Assembly (NCBI GenBank): GCA_963575745.1
Contig: CAUYUJ010017842.1
Coordinates: 77,001 to 141,000, forward strand
DNA: 64,000 bases
DNA from: Prorocentrum cordatum
Taxonomy: Eukaryota; Sar; Dinophyceae; Prorocentrales; Prorocentraceae
Reading direction: 5' to 3'
Program-made: the position numbers and the translations under genes
The notes under the pieces: generated by a model
What the model was told of the DNA's origin: nothing
What the model saw: only the letters and a program-made list of their open reading frames with translations
Databases searched by the model: none
Part shown: in pieces, positions 21,437-31,441 of the stretch
How the letters are laid out: each line of letters starts with the position of its first letter
Position numbering within the stretch: the stretch's first letter is position 1

Positions 21437-22236
21437 GTGGGACAGGAAGGAGAAGGATAAACGAGGGAGGAGGAAGAGGAAGAGGAGGGAACTGGGGAAG
21501 AGGAGGAGGAGGGAAAGAGAAGCAGGACGACGGCGACATCGACGGCCACCGCAACGAAGGCGGCGGCGACGACGCGACGCACCGATCGGCGCGCGCAGCC
21601 AGAGCCTCCCCGGCGGAGCTCCGCGGAAGGGCGCCAGCCACTTAGGGATCGAACCGCCGCAGAAAAATCGCCGCGGCCTGGTCGATGTCCTCGCGGGAGT
21701 ACCTGGGCGACGCCAAGAACGGTGCCAGCGGCGGAAACAGCGGCAACGACGGCCACCGTAGCGGCGAAGGGCGGCTACGACAGCGACGACGGCGGCGTCG
21801 ACGACGACGGCGGCGGCGATATCGACAACGACGGCGGCGGGAGCGGCGACCAAAGGCGACAACGCGGCCGACGTCCTCGCGGCGGGCGAAATGATGCGCC
21901 TCGCCTTAAGAGGGAGAACACAAGAGAACCAGAGTGAACCCGAGATGTATCAACGATGCTGCAATTCATTCCCCAATCCTAAGTCCCCTCCCCGAAAATC
22001 CTTACAACCAGTATTTTCTGGCTTCGCTGGCCCCGGGCTGGATTCCTTAAAATCTCGCTTGCGCGTCTCTGACAAATGCCAGAAGGCGCAGACATGCATG
22101 CGAGTGGGCACCGTCTAGAGTGCTGAGGGTGGGGAGCCAGAGCGCCAGATCAGGTGTTGCCGCAGACGTGCATTGGTGACAAAGCAATTGCTGCTGCGAT
22201 GCGCCTGCACAGGCAGGACGACACGACCGTGGCGAG
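21437..22236. other. CGACGGCGGC-rich spacer, no gene recognised
   Basis: 21540-21880 is built of degenerate GAC/GGC triplets. The rest is unique. Open frames are compositionally biased. Confidence 0.35.
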
Positions 22237-23157
22237 TCAATGGAACTTGTTGACGCGCTTCTGCATGGGGATCCTCTTGAAGTGGTCGTACACCATGTAA
22301 TCGAACCTGTTGGTGAGCCTGGCTTGTTTATTCTGTTCGTCGGTGAACTCGACCACATGAGTGGAAGGCCTCTTATATGCCGTATCGAAGAACTCTTGGC
22401 GCCAACCGATCGCGGTCTCGAGATATGCTGTGTCCTTGAAGTCCTCCGCGAACATCACGACCTCGAACTTCGACAGGCGCTCGATCGCCTTGTGCGCATG
22501 CTCCTCGGTAATCTCCCCTGCAGGGAGCGACCATACTGAATAACCGCCAACCGTACGGACGAGGAAATTGTCGTAGAACCACCACAGTCTCCAATCGTTT
22601 TTGAGGGGAGCAGCATGGTTGCAAGCATGGGTCAGATCGGTATCGTTTCCTCTCCTCACGAGGCAGCTCATTGAGGCAATTGTCTCATCTGGTGTATACA
22701 TCTCCATACTCGCCTTGGAGATAGCGAGTGTGTTTGGATCTCGGAGAAGAGTGCCATAATTAAAATGATTGTGACATAGGTTGTATTCGTCCATGGTGTG
22801 CTCGATCTGAGCCCATGTGACATTCGACCAAGCAAAATATTCGGCTCTCTTTGAACAATCGGCATGCGTCGCCTTTCCCTTGTCGACTGCGTCGGGCGTG
22901 TCGTACGGCCACCAGTTCCCGTTGAAGCTTGGCCGGACAACGTTCTCGTGGTTCAGCATTGCCATCGAGTAGATGAAAGTGCCCATGGACTTGTGTATGT
23001 GGACCCAGATCACCGGCTTTGCATGAGACACGTTGGCGCGAGGCACCCCTCCTTCGACAGGCGTGTTGGCCAGGGGATTGTTCCTCATCACGCGAGCGAC
23101 CGTCATCTCCAGTGCCCGGGCGCAGCCCTCGGCGCCAAAGCCCAGCTCGGCCATGTC
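22237..23157 (-). CDS. Sulfotransferase-like protein, main exon
   Basis: PAPS-dependent sulfotransferases move a sulfate onto sugar or lipid acceptors, usually in the Golgi. Here WVHIHKSMGT corresponds to the 5-prime-phosphosulfate loop (HxPKTGGT type). LLRDPNTLAISKASMEM fits the RDP...S part of the 3-prime-phosphate-binding motif. WWFYDNFLVRTVGGYSVW then LPAGEITEEHAHKAIERLSKFEVVMF match the region that follows in glycan O-sulfotransferase-like proteins. The frame ends at TGA 22237. Upstream it runs into an inverted-repeat element, and the next exon candidate lies beyond it (23581-23708). The first ATG of the open stretch (23193) lies inside that element, so it is not the true start. The acceptor AG lies at 23158-23159, or equivalently a few bases away within the duplicated GAGGAC. 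Confidence 0.75.
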   Translation of the reverse strand, partial: DMAELGFGAEGCARALEMTVARVMRNNPLANTPVEGGVPRANVSHAKPVIWVHIHKSMGTFIYSMAMLNHENVVRPSFNGNWWPYDTPDAVDKGKATHADCSKRAEYFAWSNVTWAQIEHTMDEYNLCHNHFNYGTLLRDPNTLAISKASMEMYTPDETIASMSCLVRRGNDTDLTHACNHAAPLKNDWRLWWFYDNFLVRTVGGYSVWSLPAGEITEEHAHKAIERLSKFEVVMFAEDFKDTAYLETAIGWRQEFFDTAYKRPSTHVVEFTDEQNKQARLTNRFDYMVYDHFKRIPMQKRVNKFH

Positions 23158-23160
23158 CTC

Positions 23161-23577
23161 TGGTGGGCTTGTCCACCGCCACAACCGAACCACAAGTAGG
23201 AGGGGGGAGAGGGTCCTCCTCCTCCTCCTCCTCCCTCTCCTCCTCCTCTTCGTCCTCCTCCTCCTCCTCCTCCTCCTCTTCGTCCTCCTCCCTATCCGCC
23301 TCCTCTTCGTCCTCCCTCTCCTCCTCCTCCTCTCCTCCTCCTCCTCCTCCTCCTCCTCCTCCTCCTCCTCCTCCTCCTCCTCCTCTCCTCCTCCTCCTCC
23401 TCTTCGTCCTCCTCCCTATCCTCCCCCTCTTCGTCCTCCTCTTCGTCCTCCCTCTCCTCCTCCTCTTCCTCCTCCTCCCTCCTCCTCCTCCTCCTCCTCC
23501 TCCTCCTCCTCCTCCTCCTCCTCCTCCTCCTCCCCCCCTCGAACCTGTGGTGGTGGCCTGTGGAGAACAGGCCCGGC
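23161..23577. mobile_element. Introner-like inverted-repeat element, copy in the sulfotransferase gene
   Basis: The arms are TGGGCTTGTCCACCGCCACA...CACAAGTAGGAGGGGG on the left and CCCCCCTCGAACCTGTGGTG...TGGAGAACAGGCCCGG on the right. They are imperfectly inverted and flank about 330 bases of CCT triplets. GTCCTC occurs directly on both sides (23155-23160 and 23578-23583), consistent with a target duplication. On the minus strand an intron from 23580 to 23158 would begin GA and end AG. Removing it joins LLAE to DMAELGFG in frame. Confidence 0.7.
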
Positions 23578-23580
23578 GTC

Positions 23581-23708
23581 CTCGGCCAGGAGGCTGTAGT
23601 CGAAGCAGCCCGGAGGAGCCGCGCCGCCGCCCGGCGGGCAGTCCGGCAGCCCCAGGGCCGCCGTGCAGGCCTCCTGCATTGCGTTGCTCGGGTCGGGCGA
23701 AAGGGGTA
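23581..23708 (-). CDS. Sulfotransferase-like gene, candidate upstream exon
   Basis: The frame reads MQEACTAALGLPDCPPGGG, then APPGCFDYSLLAE, and is interrupted by the inverted-repeat element immediately after Leu-Leu-Ala-Glu. With the element removed it continues in phase into the main exon. The exon start is uncertain: AATGCAG at 23676-23682 (read on the minus strand) offers an AG acceptor, and another foldback element abuts it at 23709. No signal peptide or transmembrane anchor is visible in this short piece, although Golgi sulfotransferases usually have one. Either an earlier exon supplies it or the protein differs. Confidence 0.5.
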
Positions 23709-23872
23709 GGAAGGCGCCAACTATACACCAACACCGATCCTGGCCAGGATCACCCTGGGCCCAGGATCGGTGTATACGCCCTCCTGCCTTGCGCAAGAAG
23801 GTATATACACCGATCCTGGGCCCAGGGTGATCCTGGGCCAGGATCGGTGTTGGTGTATAGTTGGTGCCCTCC
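23709..23872. mobile_element. Near-perfect foldback element with nested palindromes
   Basis: The arms (23709-23776 and 23800-23872) differ at only a few positions over about 67 bases. Each arm contains GATCCTGG-type and CCTGGGCCCAGG palindromes, so sub-hairpins can form. Both arms start GGA(A/G)GGC(G/A)CCAACTATAC from outside in. CCCCTT(T/C)-like runs on either side could be a target duplication, but this is weak. It abuts the candidate sulfotransferase exon 1, so it may lie in the preceding intron. Confidence 0.7.
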
Positions 23873-24334
23873 GAAGGGGGGGATAGCAAAGGGGGGGGTT
23901 GAGAATCGGCTCACGCGTAGCTGATTTTCCCGGCGCCTCCCGGCGCCGGAGGCGCCCATGTATCCGAGGAATGGGCCCCTCGGCGAGGTTGAAACCAGCT
24001 GCATGCAGCAAATTTTGCAACCCCCCCTTTCCCAATCCCCCCCTTTCGTCCAGCCCGAGTTGCTCCCATCGGACTCATCACCGCACCGGCCTTGCAGACG
24101 TGCTGCAGCGGATTTCTGCGTGGCTTTCTGCGTGGCCTTTTGCCCGAAGCGGCGAGCGAAAAACGGAGTGAATTTCGCGTGGGTTCTGTTTGGTCTTCAT
24201 TCCTGGCCAAACAAAATCCCGCACGAGATTCACATCGAAATCTGGAACGGAATTCTCCAAGACACTCCAGACCCATCCTGTCGTTTTCCCAAAGAAATCC
24301 GCTCTCCAGTGATGGCGCCATGATACTCAGGGAC
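23873..24334. other. No recognisable gene
   Basis: Unique DNA with short palindromes near 23935-23990 (GGCGCCTCCCGGCGCC). Open frames show no known motif. Confidence 0.35.
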
Positions 24335-24505
24335 CTCGTCCCAGAAATTCTTGTTCGAGCGCCCAGAAACAAGGTATCGAAACAGTGTCGAACGAGCATC
24401 GCCTCACAGGGCCCGACACGAGAAGGCCCTCCAGTTTCGGCACTTTCCTGGTGCTCGAAATCAGTTCTGGTGGCCAGGGCTGAAGTAGGTTGGAAAATCC
24501 TAACT
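24335..24505 (+). repeat. Dispersed repeat pair, copy 1
   Basis: Shares order and many words with 27403-27545: CTCAGGGACC, CGCCCAGAAA, TGGTGCTCGAAATCAGTTCT and GTAGGTTGGAA. About 75 percent alike by eye. Confidence 0.6.
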
Positions 24506-24845
24506 CCTGCGCCCCGGAGCTGGCCCGCGCCATGCCGGGGTCGGCGTCCTGCTGGGCCAGCGTCAGCGCCCGCGCGCCGAGGCGGAGCGCAGAGGCCGCC
24601 GCCACGAGCACGGGGGAGCGCATGCTGAGGTAATAGTTGTACGGATGTGAGCGGAAGGCGGTGTGGTCTCGGAGGGTGGCAACGGAACCGGCGCTCGAGC
24701 CAAGATGGTTTCGGTTGGCGAACGAGGACCCGTGGGCCCGCAACTCGAGCTCGAGCTCCGATTCGAGGAGGGCCCGCCATCCATCTCTTGAGCTGTGAGG
24801 ACGGCGGCAACGCGGGAACATGGACTCAAAAGAACTGTCACGCGG
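24506..24845. other. No recognisable gene
   Basis: GC-rich unique DNA, open in several frames. It contains the partial palindrome GAGCTCGAGCTC near 24745. Confidence 0.3.
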
Positions 24846-25290
24846 CAGTCCCACTTTCAGAAGGAACCGCGCTTCACCCATCTGAGCCATTGCGCGAACT
24901 GGGTATAGAATCTACGCAAACAGTTGAAGCAAGAGCCGCATTTTGAGAAAGAGTCGCCATCCACCCGTCACCCTCGCAACAGTTGCACAAGTGTGGACTT
25001 CAAATTATATATATATAGATGTTCGATGAAGTCTCAGGCGACATTCCCACTTTGAGAAGAAACAAAGCTTCCACGCGTGCATCTTTTGGATCTGTTCAAG
25101 ACGAGGGTGCACGGCACCAAGGCGAGAACCCCATTTTGACAGCGACTCGTCCTCCATCCGCGTAACTGTGCGCGACAATTCGCCCTCCATCGGTGTAGCT
25201 CATAAATAAAAACAAAAACAAAAACGAACATTTGTGCACGGGGACAAGACGATAACCCCATTTTGAAAACGACACGCCCTCCATCCGTGT
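24846..25290 (-). repeat. Degenerate tandem repeat, about 85-121-bp units
   Basis: CCCACTTT or CCCATTTTGA near 24850, 24938, 25041, 25126 and 25247 is usually followed by a (T/C)GCC(A/C)TCCA(T/C)CCG word. On the minus strand this reads as recurring (T/A)DGGRV.(F/V)KMG peptides. It may be an old exonic tandem array; no complete gene is visible. Confidence 0.5.
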
Positions 25291-25784
25291 GACGATTGGA
25301 AATGTCATAGGCTGCAAGATCGTAAAGGTGGGAGGCCTCGGGCGAAATGACCAGCCAGCCATAACGACAATTAGGGTTGTGCGAGCGGGCAGGATTATTA
25401 GAAGGAGGAGCAGGGAGGTGAGAGGGACGAAGGACGAGAGGGGAGGGAGGAGGGAGGAAGGGAGCGGGAGAAGGGATCATGAAACAGGAAAAGGTAAGAG
25501 GAAGGAGCAGGAAGGAGAAATCCATCGACACGTCTGGGGTCTCAAGGCGTGTCAGATTCTCCCTCCCTGTAGTCCCCCCCGCCGGGCCCCCGCGGGGGGC
25601 GAATCAAACGGCGCCCCAGGTTTGGCACCCTCCCATCTGAGGCCAGGTGGGACCTGGCTCACGAGAGGTGTTGCGCCTGGCTCGCTCTAGGATCAACCCT
25701 TTCCCACCTGGGGCCAGATGGGGTCTGGCTCGCTGGAGAGGCGGGCGCCCAGTTCACCCCAAGATCGGCCAGGTGGGAACTGGG
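25291..25784. other. Mostly unique DNA with CCACCTGG-type tandem motifs
   Basis: From 25625 on, CCATCTGAGGCCAGGTGGGA, CCACCTGGGGCCAGATGGGG and related words repeat about every 65-70 bases. The motifs resume after the next element. Confidence 0.45.
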
Positions 25785-25942
25785 TTAGGTCGGGCATGTC
25801 CCCCTACAGGCGGATTTTGGACGGAAACTGAAAAACAGTCAAGCAAATATTCAATCATGGTCAAAACATATTCGAAAAATCGTCTCCAGACTATTTTTCT
25901 ATTTTGGAATATTCCTCCTGTAGAGGGACGTGCCCGCCTGAA
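25785..25942. mobile_element. AT-rich TIR element (family 1), copy A
   Basis: Left end TTAGGTCGGGCATGTCCCCC then TACAGGCGGA. Right end TTCCTCCTGTAGAGGGACGT then GCCCG. These are inverted repeats of about 25-30 bases around an AT-rich interior with no coding capacity. GGCGCC(C/T)(A/G)G(T/C)TCACCCC-type direct repeats flank the element on both sides (25743-25770 and 25958-25985). Confidence 0.75.
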
Positions 25943-26339
25943 GAAATGGGGGCCAAGGGCGCCTGGCTCACCCCAAGATCGGCCGCTTGCCAGCTGAGGC
26001 CAGCACGACACAAGAAAGAGGGGGCGCCGGCCTAACCCATGACTGGAATTCGCTGACCACCTTTCGGGGTGCCCTCGGCGTGTGAGGCTGTTGCCCCCGC
26101 CAAACTCCATCCCCCGAGCAGATTTGGGGATCCGCTGAGCGGTGCCGGCGGACTCCTCTGCGGTGCCGGCGGACTCGTCGGCTCCAGAAGTGGTGCCAGA
26201 CGATGTCAAATTGTCCCAGATGGCCCCAGGTCGGTCCATGAGAGCTCCGAGATGACACTCAAGGGATCCAATAGGATGCCCACACGTTGCTCCAGGGGCC
26301 CAAACCATTGACGTTCCACTGTTTTGAATAATTTTGACG
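25943..26339. other. No recognisable gene
   Basis: Continuation of the flanking direct repeat, then unique DNA with GGTGCCGGCGGACTC duplicated at 26141-26175. Confidence 0.35.
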
Positions 26340-26540
26340 TGCTCACCTCTGCCTGCTCACGAATGCCCAAGACGGCCCAGGATGTCCCCCAGACCCTCCC
26401 AAAAAGGCCCGCCCAGGAGGGCCCGAAGACGGCTCAAAAGTCTCAAGACCGCGTAAGAGATCCTCCAGTGGCCCCCAAGGCAGCCCAACAAACCCCCCAT
26501 TGGCCCCGGGGGAGGAACTCGAAAGCGCCCCGTGGGCCCC
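26340..26540. repeat. CCAAGA(C/G)GGCCC short-motif block
   Basis: Same motif type as 1-715. Confidence 0.55.
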
Positions 26541-26614
26541 CTGTCCCTCGATGGTCGGTGTCCCACCCCTGGAAAGTTTGGGCGGAGCACCGGAAAGACC
26601 GAAGACGAGAAGGA

Positions 26615-26723
26615 AAAGTCCCAACCCTGGAAGGGAACAGCCCAACCTTGGAACGGGTGCCCGCAGCCCAACCCTGGAAAGGGAAAGGCCCAATCCTGGA
26701 AACCCTGGTGAGTGGGACCAGGG
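26615..26723. repeat. CCCAACCCTGGAA short tandem repeat
   Basis: Four or five degenerate units, each CCCAA(C/T)C(C/T)TGGAA plus a variable spacer. Confidence 0.55.
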
Positions 26724-26882
26724 TTAGGCTGGGCATGTCCTCCTACAGGCGGATTTTGAAGGAAAAACAAGAAATAGTCAAACATACGCGAAATAAATCC
26801 AAGAATAATCGAAAACTCGTACCCCTACTATTTCCTGACTATTTTTGAAGAAGCCTCCAGTAGAGGGGCATGCCCGACTTAA
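26724..26882. mobile_element. AT-rich TIR element (family 1), copy B
   Basis: Left end TTAGGCTGGGCATGTCCTCC, right end CCTCCAGTAGAGGGGCATGC then CCGACTTAA. The interior is AT-rich with AAATAGTCAAACATA-like words shared with other copies. Confidence 0.75.
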
Positions 26883-27402
26883 GACTAGGATTCCCCCCCT
26901 CAGCATAGGGTCCCCAGGCCCCTCGCTTGGTATGCCTCCCCTGCACCTCGCCAGCACCCTCCCCCTGCTACCTACCCCCTTCCCCTGTCAACCTCTCCCT
27001 CCTCCCCTTCCTCCTCCTCCTCCTCTTCTTCTTATTCTTATTCATTATTCTTCTTCCTCCTCCTCCTCCTCCTCCTCCTCCTCGCCCTGATACTCTTCCT
27101 CCCCTTCCTCCCCTTCAACCTCCTGGACCTCTTCCTCACTGCCCCTTCTTCGTCGTCGCCATCGTCCCAGAGGGGGCGGGCTCGGAGCGCGGGCTCCCTC
27201 CGGCTTGAGACCGCCCGCGGCCTGCACCGAGGCTGCGGCGGGTGGCAGCGTCGTGCGGCAGGCTCCTGGCCTCGTGCCTCGGGGGGCGTGCGCCTCGTCG
27301 CGTCGGCACGCGGTGGCCGATCTTTGCGCTGCGTGCGCGAAACTGTGCAGAGGACGCGGTGGTGTCTTTTTGTTTTAGCTATCTTCATGCTGCGACCATC
27401 GC
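26883..27402. other. Unique DNA with a CCT array at 26999-27083
   Basis: The pyrimidine tract has no inverted-repeat ends. No gene is recognised around it. Confidence 0.35.
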
Positions 27403-27545
27403 ACTCAAGGACCACATCCCAGCAAGGATTTCGGGCACCCAGAAAAGTACCGACACGTGAAGACCCTAAAGTGTCGGTACTTTCGTGGTGCTCGAAATTC
27501 GTTCTGGTGGTTGAGGCTACAGCAGGTTGGAACATCATAAAGCTA
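27403..27545 (+). repeat. Dispersed repeat pair, copy 2, with hairpin
   Basis: Partner of 24335-24505. It additionally contains GTACCGACAC (27447-27456) and GTGTCGGTAC (27471-27480), a perfect 10-bp stem. Confidence 0.6.
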
Positions 27546-27680
27546 CGTGCGCGAGGATGCCTGTGGAAGGGCCAGCACCCGACCACAGCAGGCCTGTACG
27601 GTGAGGGCCCCAGGGGCCTTCACATGTCCCTTCTGCACGGTAGACGTAGGCCCCGAGGACACCTTTGAGCAGGGACCGAC

Positions 27681-27883
27681 CGTCCTGGCATTCCTATAGG
27701 CCTACCACGAAATTTTCTCAGAACCCCAAGCAACATCGAATAACAAAAGCAATGTTCTGAGAACATGAACCCGATGTGATAAAACAAGACAGTTCCAGCC
27801 AGAAGTGTTCCAAGAACACTTCGTGGACTTCACAGAAAGGTTATCAGAACATTCTCTGGTAGGCCTATAGGCAAGCCGGGACG
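27681..27883. mobile_element. 203-bp foldback element
   Basis: CGTCCTGGCATTCCTATAGG on the left and CCTATAGGCAAGCCGGGACG on the right begin about 45-base inverted arms with roughly nine mismatches. Inside lie ATGTTCTGAGAACAT and AGTGTTCCAAGAACACT, two further palindromes built on GTTC/GAAC. No coding and no clear target duplication. Confidence 0.65.
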
Positions 27884-28014
27884 CTTCGCCACTGCTTGAT
27901 CACCTGCTTATCAGATTTGTCCTCCTACGGTAGGTTCGCGCAGCGTCGGCGCGCGCTCAGGTTGTTGACACCGCGTCGATTGCTCAACATTGAACCAATC
28001 GCGGCCCCGATCGT

Positions 28015-28326
28015 TCAAGGTTGGATACCGTCGGATCGTGCGGAGTTATCGTGTACCTCGGTGCCTCCGTGTCGTTCTATCATGCGGAGTGCGAACTCGA
28101 ACGCCTTTGTCGGCGTCGCCAGCGCGCCATCGCCGCATGAGCCTACCGTGCCCGCCGCCCCCGCTCCGGCGCGCCTCTCCGCGGCGGCGTCGGCCATCAG
28201 CGCGTGGACCTCCGCGCTCGAGAGGTGCCCGGGCGAGCCCGGCGCGCTGTAGCGGCGGAACGCGCGCTCCAACTCGTGGGCCTGCGAGTTCGAGATCCTT
28301 TTGCGGGCTGGTGCCGAGGACGCCAG
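28015..28326 (-). CDS. EF-hand-like exon (degenerate loop)
   Basis: The frame reads ISNSQAHELERAFRRYSAPG, then SPGHLSSAEVHALMADAAAE, then FEFALRMIERHGG, and stops at 28015. The helix-loop-helix spacing resembles an EF-hand. The loop has one extra residue and lacks the acidic residues at positions 1 and 3, so calcium binding is unlikely. It is preceded on the minus strand by ACCACCATAG, an AG acceptor at the edge of an inverted-repeat element. The upstream exon would be read from about 28640 to 28541 (PPTSCETFLPRPSLSSCPLV), which continues in phase if the element is spliced. The assignment to a family is tentative. Confidence 0.4.
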   Translation of the reverse strand: MASSAPARKRISNSQAHELERAFRRYSAPGSPGHLSSAEVHALMADAAAERRAGAGAAGTVGSCGDGALATPTKAFEFALRMIERHGGTEVHDNSARSDGIQP

Positions 28327-28328
28327 CT

Positions 28329-28534
28329 ATGGTGGTCCTGTTTTCCACCACCACCACCACAAGTTGGAGGGGGAGGGGGTCCTCCTCCTCCACCTCCTTC
28401 TCCTCCTCCTCTTCTCCTCCTCCTCCTCCTCCTCCTCCCACTCCTTCTCCTGCTCCTCCTCCTCCTCCTCCTCCTTCCCCTCCTCCTCCTCCCCCTCCAA
28501 CTTGTGGTGGTGGTGGTGGAAAACAAGCCCATCA
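28329..28534. mobile_element. Introner-like inverted-repeat element, 28.3 kb copy
   Basis: The left arm CCTGTTTTCCACCACCACCA then CCACAAGTTGGAGGGGG is inverted as CCCCCTCCAACTTGTGGTGG then TGGTGGTGGAAAACAAG on the right, nearly perfectly. The core is CCT-rich with TTCTCC variants. On the minus strand GTAGTTTGATGGGC at the upstream edge and CCACCATAG at the downstream edge offer GT and AG. A target duplication is not clear. Confidence 0.7.
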
Positions 28535-28640
28535 AACTACCCTCGTGGAGCGGACAAGGGGGCAGGATGAGAGGGATGGACGAGGGAGGAAGGTTTCACA
28601 AGATGTCGGGGGCTCAGTTATGAGGAATGGGGGAGGAGCT

Positions 28641-30229
28641 GGGATGTCCTCTTGGGATGGGATGGGCGATGGGGGAAGAAGCCTTGTCCTCCTCTCACTC
28701 CTCTGACTCCCTACTCAACTTCCTTCTGCACCTCCTGGTACCCTTCGACTTCGAGACACAAACTCGACGCCAAGGCTGGATACGGCGCGAAAGAGGAATC
28801 AGGGCGAGAATAGGTCAGGGGCTGGAACTTGAACGGACATTCACGCGTCATGACGAAATACGATGGGCCGGTTTGCCCTCTTTCGGGCCTCAAGACTCCC
28901 GCGGATCGATCATACTAGGAAATTCGTGCACAAAGGTGGGGTCGAGGGCTGCAAGCGTACTTTACCCAACGTCGTTTCACGACGTCTGATGCCTGGACCG
29001 ACTATGGCCAGCTCTGGGCCCAAGGTCGGTGCACACGCCTTCCTGGCTATGCGCTCATCTCGGGCGAAGGATATGCCCGGCCGATGCCCGCGTCGGCGTA
29101 TAGATAGCGCCCCCAATCCTCAGGGCCTGGATCAGGTCGCGAGTGCTTATCGGAATCCGCTGTGCCCCGGGGGGCAGTCAGGTTCGATGGCTGCGAGTCG
29201 CGGCTCCGAGACTCGCCTTGGCACAAGCCGTCTTGCGAAGGCCCTACGGTGACTTGCCCGCTGCGCCTGAGCGGCGACGCCATGCCGCCCCCGCAACCGC
29301 CCAGCGATTTGAAGGACATGACATAGTGATCATAGATGGACGGGGCACGAGGGCGGATCAACACCTTCAGATACCGAATACCGAGCGCTGACTGCGACCG
29401 TCGGGCCGCGCCTGGAGACCGCGCACGGCAGCGGCGAAGTGCAGAGGTCGGTGCCAGGAGCCAGCCGCAGGACAGTGTAATTATGCAGAGACCATGACAG
29501 AGCATGGACTTGGGGGTTGCACATTGGCACTGGCATCACTTGGACCACAACAACGCACATGTTAGGCGTGGCGCAGTGGTCTCGCCAGAAGAATGGAAGA
29601 GAAACCTTCTGGGGGATGTCTTACGAAAAGAGCTCATCAATCCACTCCGCCAGCAGAAACAAAAACACAATGGGGCTGCGGGGGCTCGTGCCGAAAGGCA
29701 TACTTGAGAGTGTCGCCACTCTTCGCGGAGACGTGAGCCTCAGGAGCAAATTTATAGAAGAGGAGAGACAATGCGAGGTTATGCCATCCCGCCTCAGACC
29801 AAAAATGAGCCCGCTCTGTAGCATGGCACCGTTCCAGCACCCACATGGAACATGGTAGCGCATGCGTTGGACGTGGCGCAGGAAAGTGGGCAGCAATAGG
29901 AAGACAGTGTATTGTATTGTAAATATGAAAGTATACGAGGAGGCATGCTGATGACGTGAAGTGGATCGGGCGAGCAGACCATGTATTGATCACTGTCGCC
30001 ACACAGGGCCACGACTGTCACTAGCCACGAGTTACTAAGACGACTCGAATTAATCACTAGTCGCAAGTCGCCACTCTGACGACCATGGTTGCGACGCGCT
30101 CTACCCGATTAGGTCGCACCCACTAGCAATTCTCATTGCCGCCCTGTCGCGCCGCGTCCAGGACTCGCGGGGCAGAGTCTGTAACACACGAAGAGGACTG
30201 CGGCACAGTGGGCAGCCCGTCGAACAAGT
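28641..30229. other. No recognisable gene
   Basis: Unique DNA of moderate GC. Several frames of 60-150 codons exist on both strands, none with a motif I recognise. Confidence 0.35.
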
Positions 30230-30600
30230 GTGCGCCCGCGTGGATTGCCCTTCGATGTTGGAGAGCACTCCGTCCTAGGGAGGCGCATTGACTCCCTCTT
30301 CCTGGGAACTCCCCGCATTCCCTGGGGCAGCGAGCTTACAAACAAGATATGCGACGAAAGGGGCAGCGGCAAGGCGTACAGTAGGGGCGGCCCGACCACA
30401 AGAAACCGTTCACGAGAAATCCAACCCTGAGACCCCAGGACGTCCGTTGATTTTTGGTACAGGAGCGCCGCGCTTTCCATAGCAAAACCATCGAAACCCA
30501 AGACACCCAGTGGACCCTGGAGGCAAGCAAGGTGTTTCTTGGCATGGGTCTCCACTGTATTCCCTGGGGCAGCGAGCTTACAAACAAGACATGCGAGGTC
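30230..30600 (+). repeat. Dispersed repeat also found at 47685-48030
   Basis: ATTCCCTGGGGCAGCGAGCT occurs at about 30313 and 30560, making a local duplication with a 247-base offset. The part from 30420 (GAGACCCCAGGACGTCC ... CTGGAGGCAAGCA(A/G)GGTGTTT) matches 47898-48010 in order. Confidence 0.65.
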
Positions 30601-31441
30601 CAGGGAAGCGGAGGTGTGTACGCACCCACCCGCCCCCGCTCTCGGCGGAAGCTCTCCCGCGAGGCGCCCCGTGGAGATTCGATAGTCTGGCCATCACCCG
30701 CGCAACGAGAAGCACATCGGCGCATCCGGGTCATCGATTCGAAGCCGTCGTGGGGCTCCAACTGTCCGACGTGTCGCTACCGTGCCAGGGCCATGCCGAC
30801 TCAGCCTCTGTCCTCCCGCACCCCCCTCGCTCCCAACGGCGGAGGACGAAGGATAGGGGATAGGGGTGGCGAGTGTGTAAGGAGGGTCTCCTGAGGGCGC
30901 GGGCCCGCCTTGGTGTCTCGGCGTGCTGGGAGCTGGTCGGAGCAGAAGACCCGCCGGGAGGAGCAGCTCCACGCGTCCAGCCCTGGCGTCGAATAGGCGA
31001 GGAGGGCCCGCGCAGAGCACAAGGTGACAAGGCCAGGACGCTGGAGATGGCGCCCACGCCTGTTCAGGCCAGCCAGCGCGGGCATGTGAAACAATTACGT
31101 GGGAAGTCGTTCCATAAGCAGGCGATTCTGCGCTGCAATGTGAACCAATACTTGTCCAAGGCGACCCAGGCGCCATCAGGCTGCACAAAGATAGATCCCA
31201 TAGGCCCTGCGATGCCCCAGGGATTCCCGAACCCCTTCACCCCAACGGCGCCATGGGACGTCACAAGCATTGATATGCCGTAGGTTGCCCAATCGCGTTT
31301 CCCGACCATCCTGTGCATTGTCCTTTCCGCCTTCCCTCCTACCTGTCTCCTGCCTGCCTTCGCTACTGCCTTCGTGCTGCCAGACATGCCTGGGTGCTGC
31401 CCCAAGCGCGGAACCGTCGACACTTTCGTGAAATCCTGGGA
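30601..31441. other. No recognisable gene
   Basis: Unique DNA. A minus-strand frame at 31064-31531 is continuous but shows no motif. Confidence 0.3.

Noticed and set aside
23193-23193. ATG as start of the sulfotransferase-like protein
   Set aside because: It lies inside the inverted-repeat element; the frame continues in phase from an upstream exon candidate.
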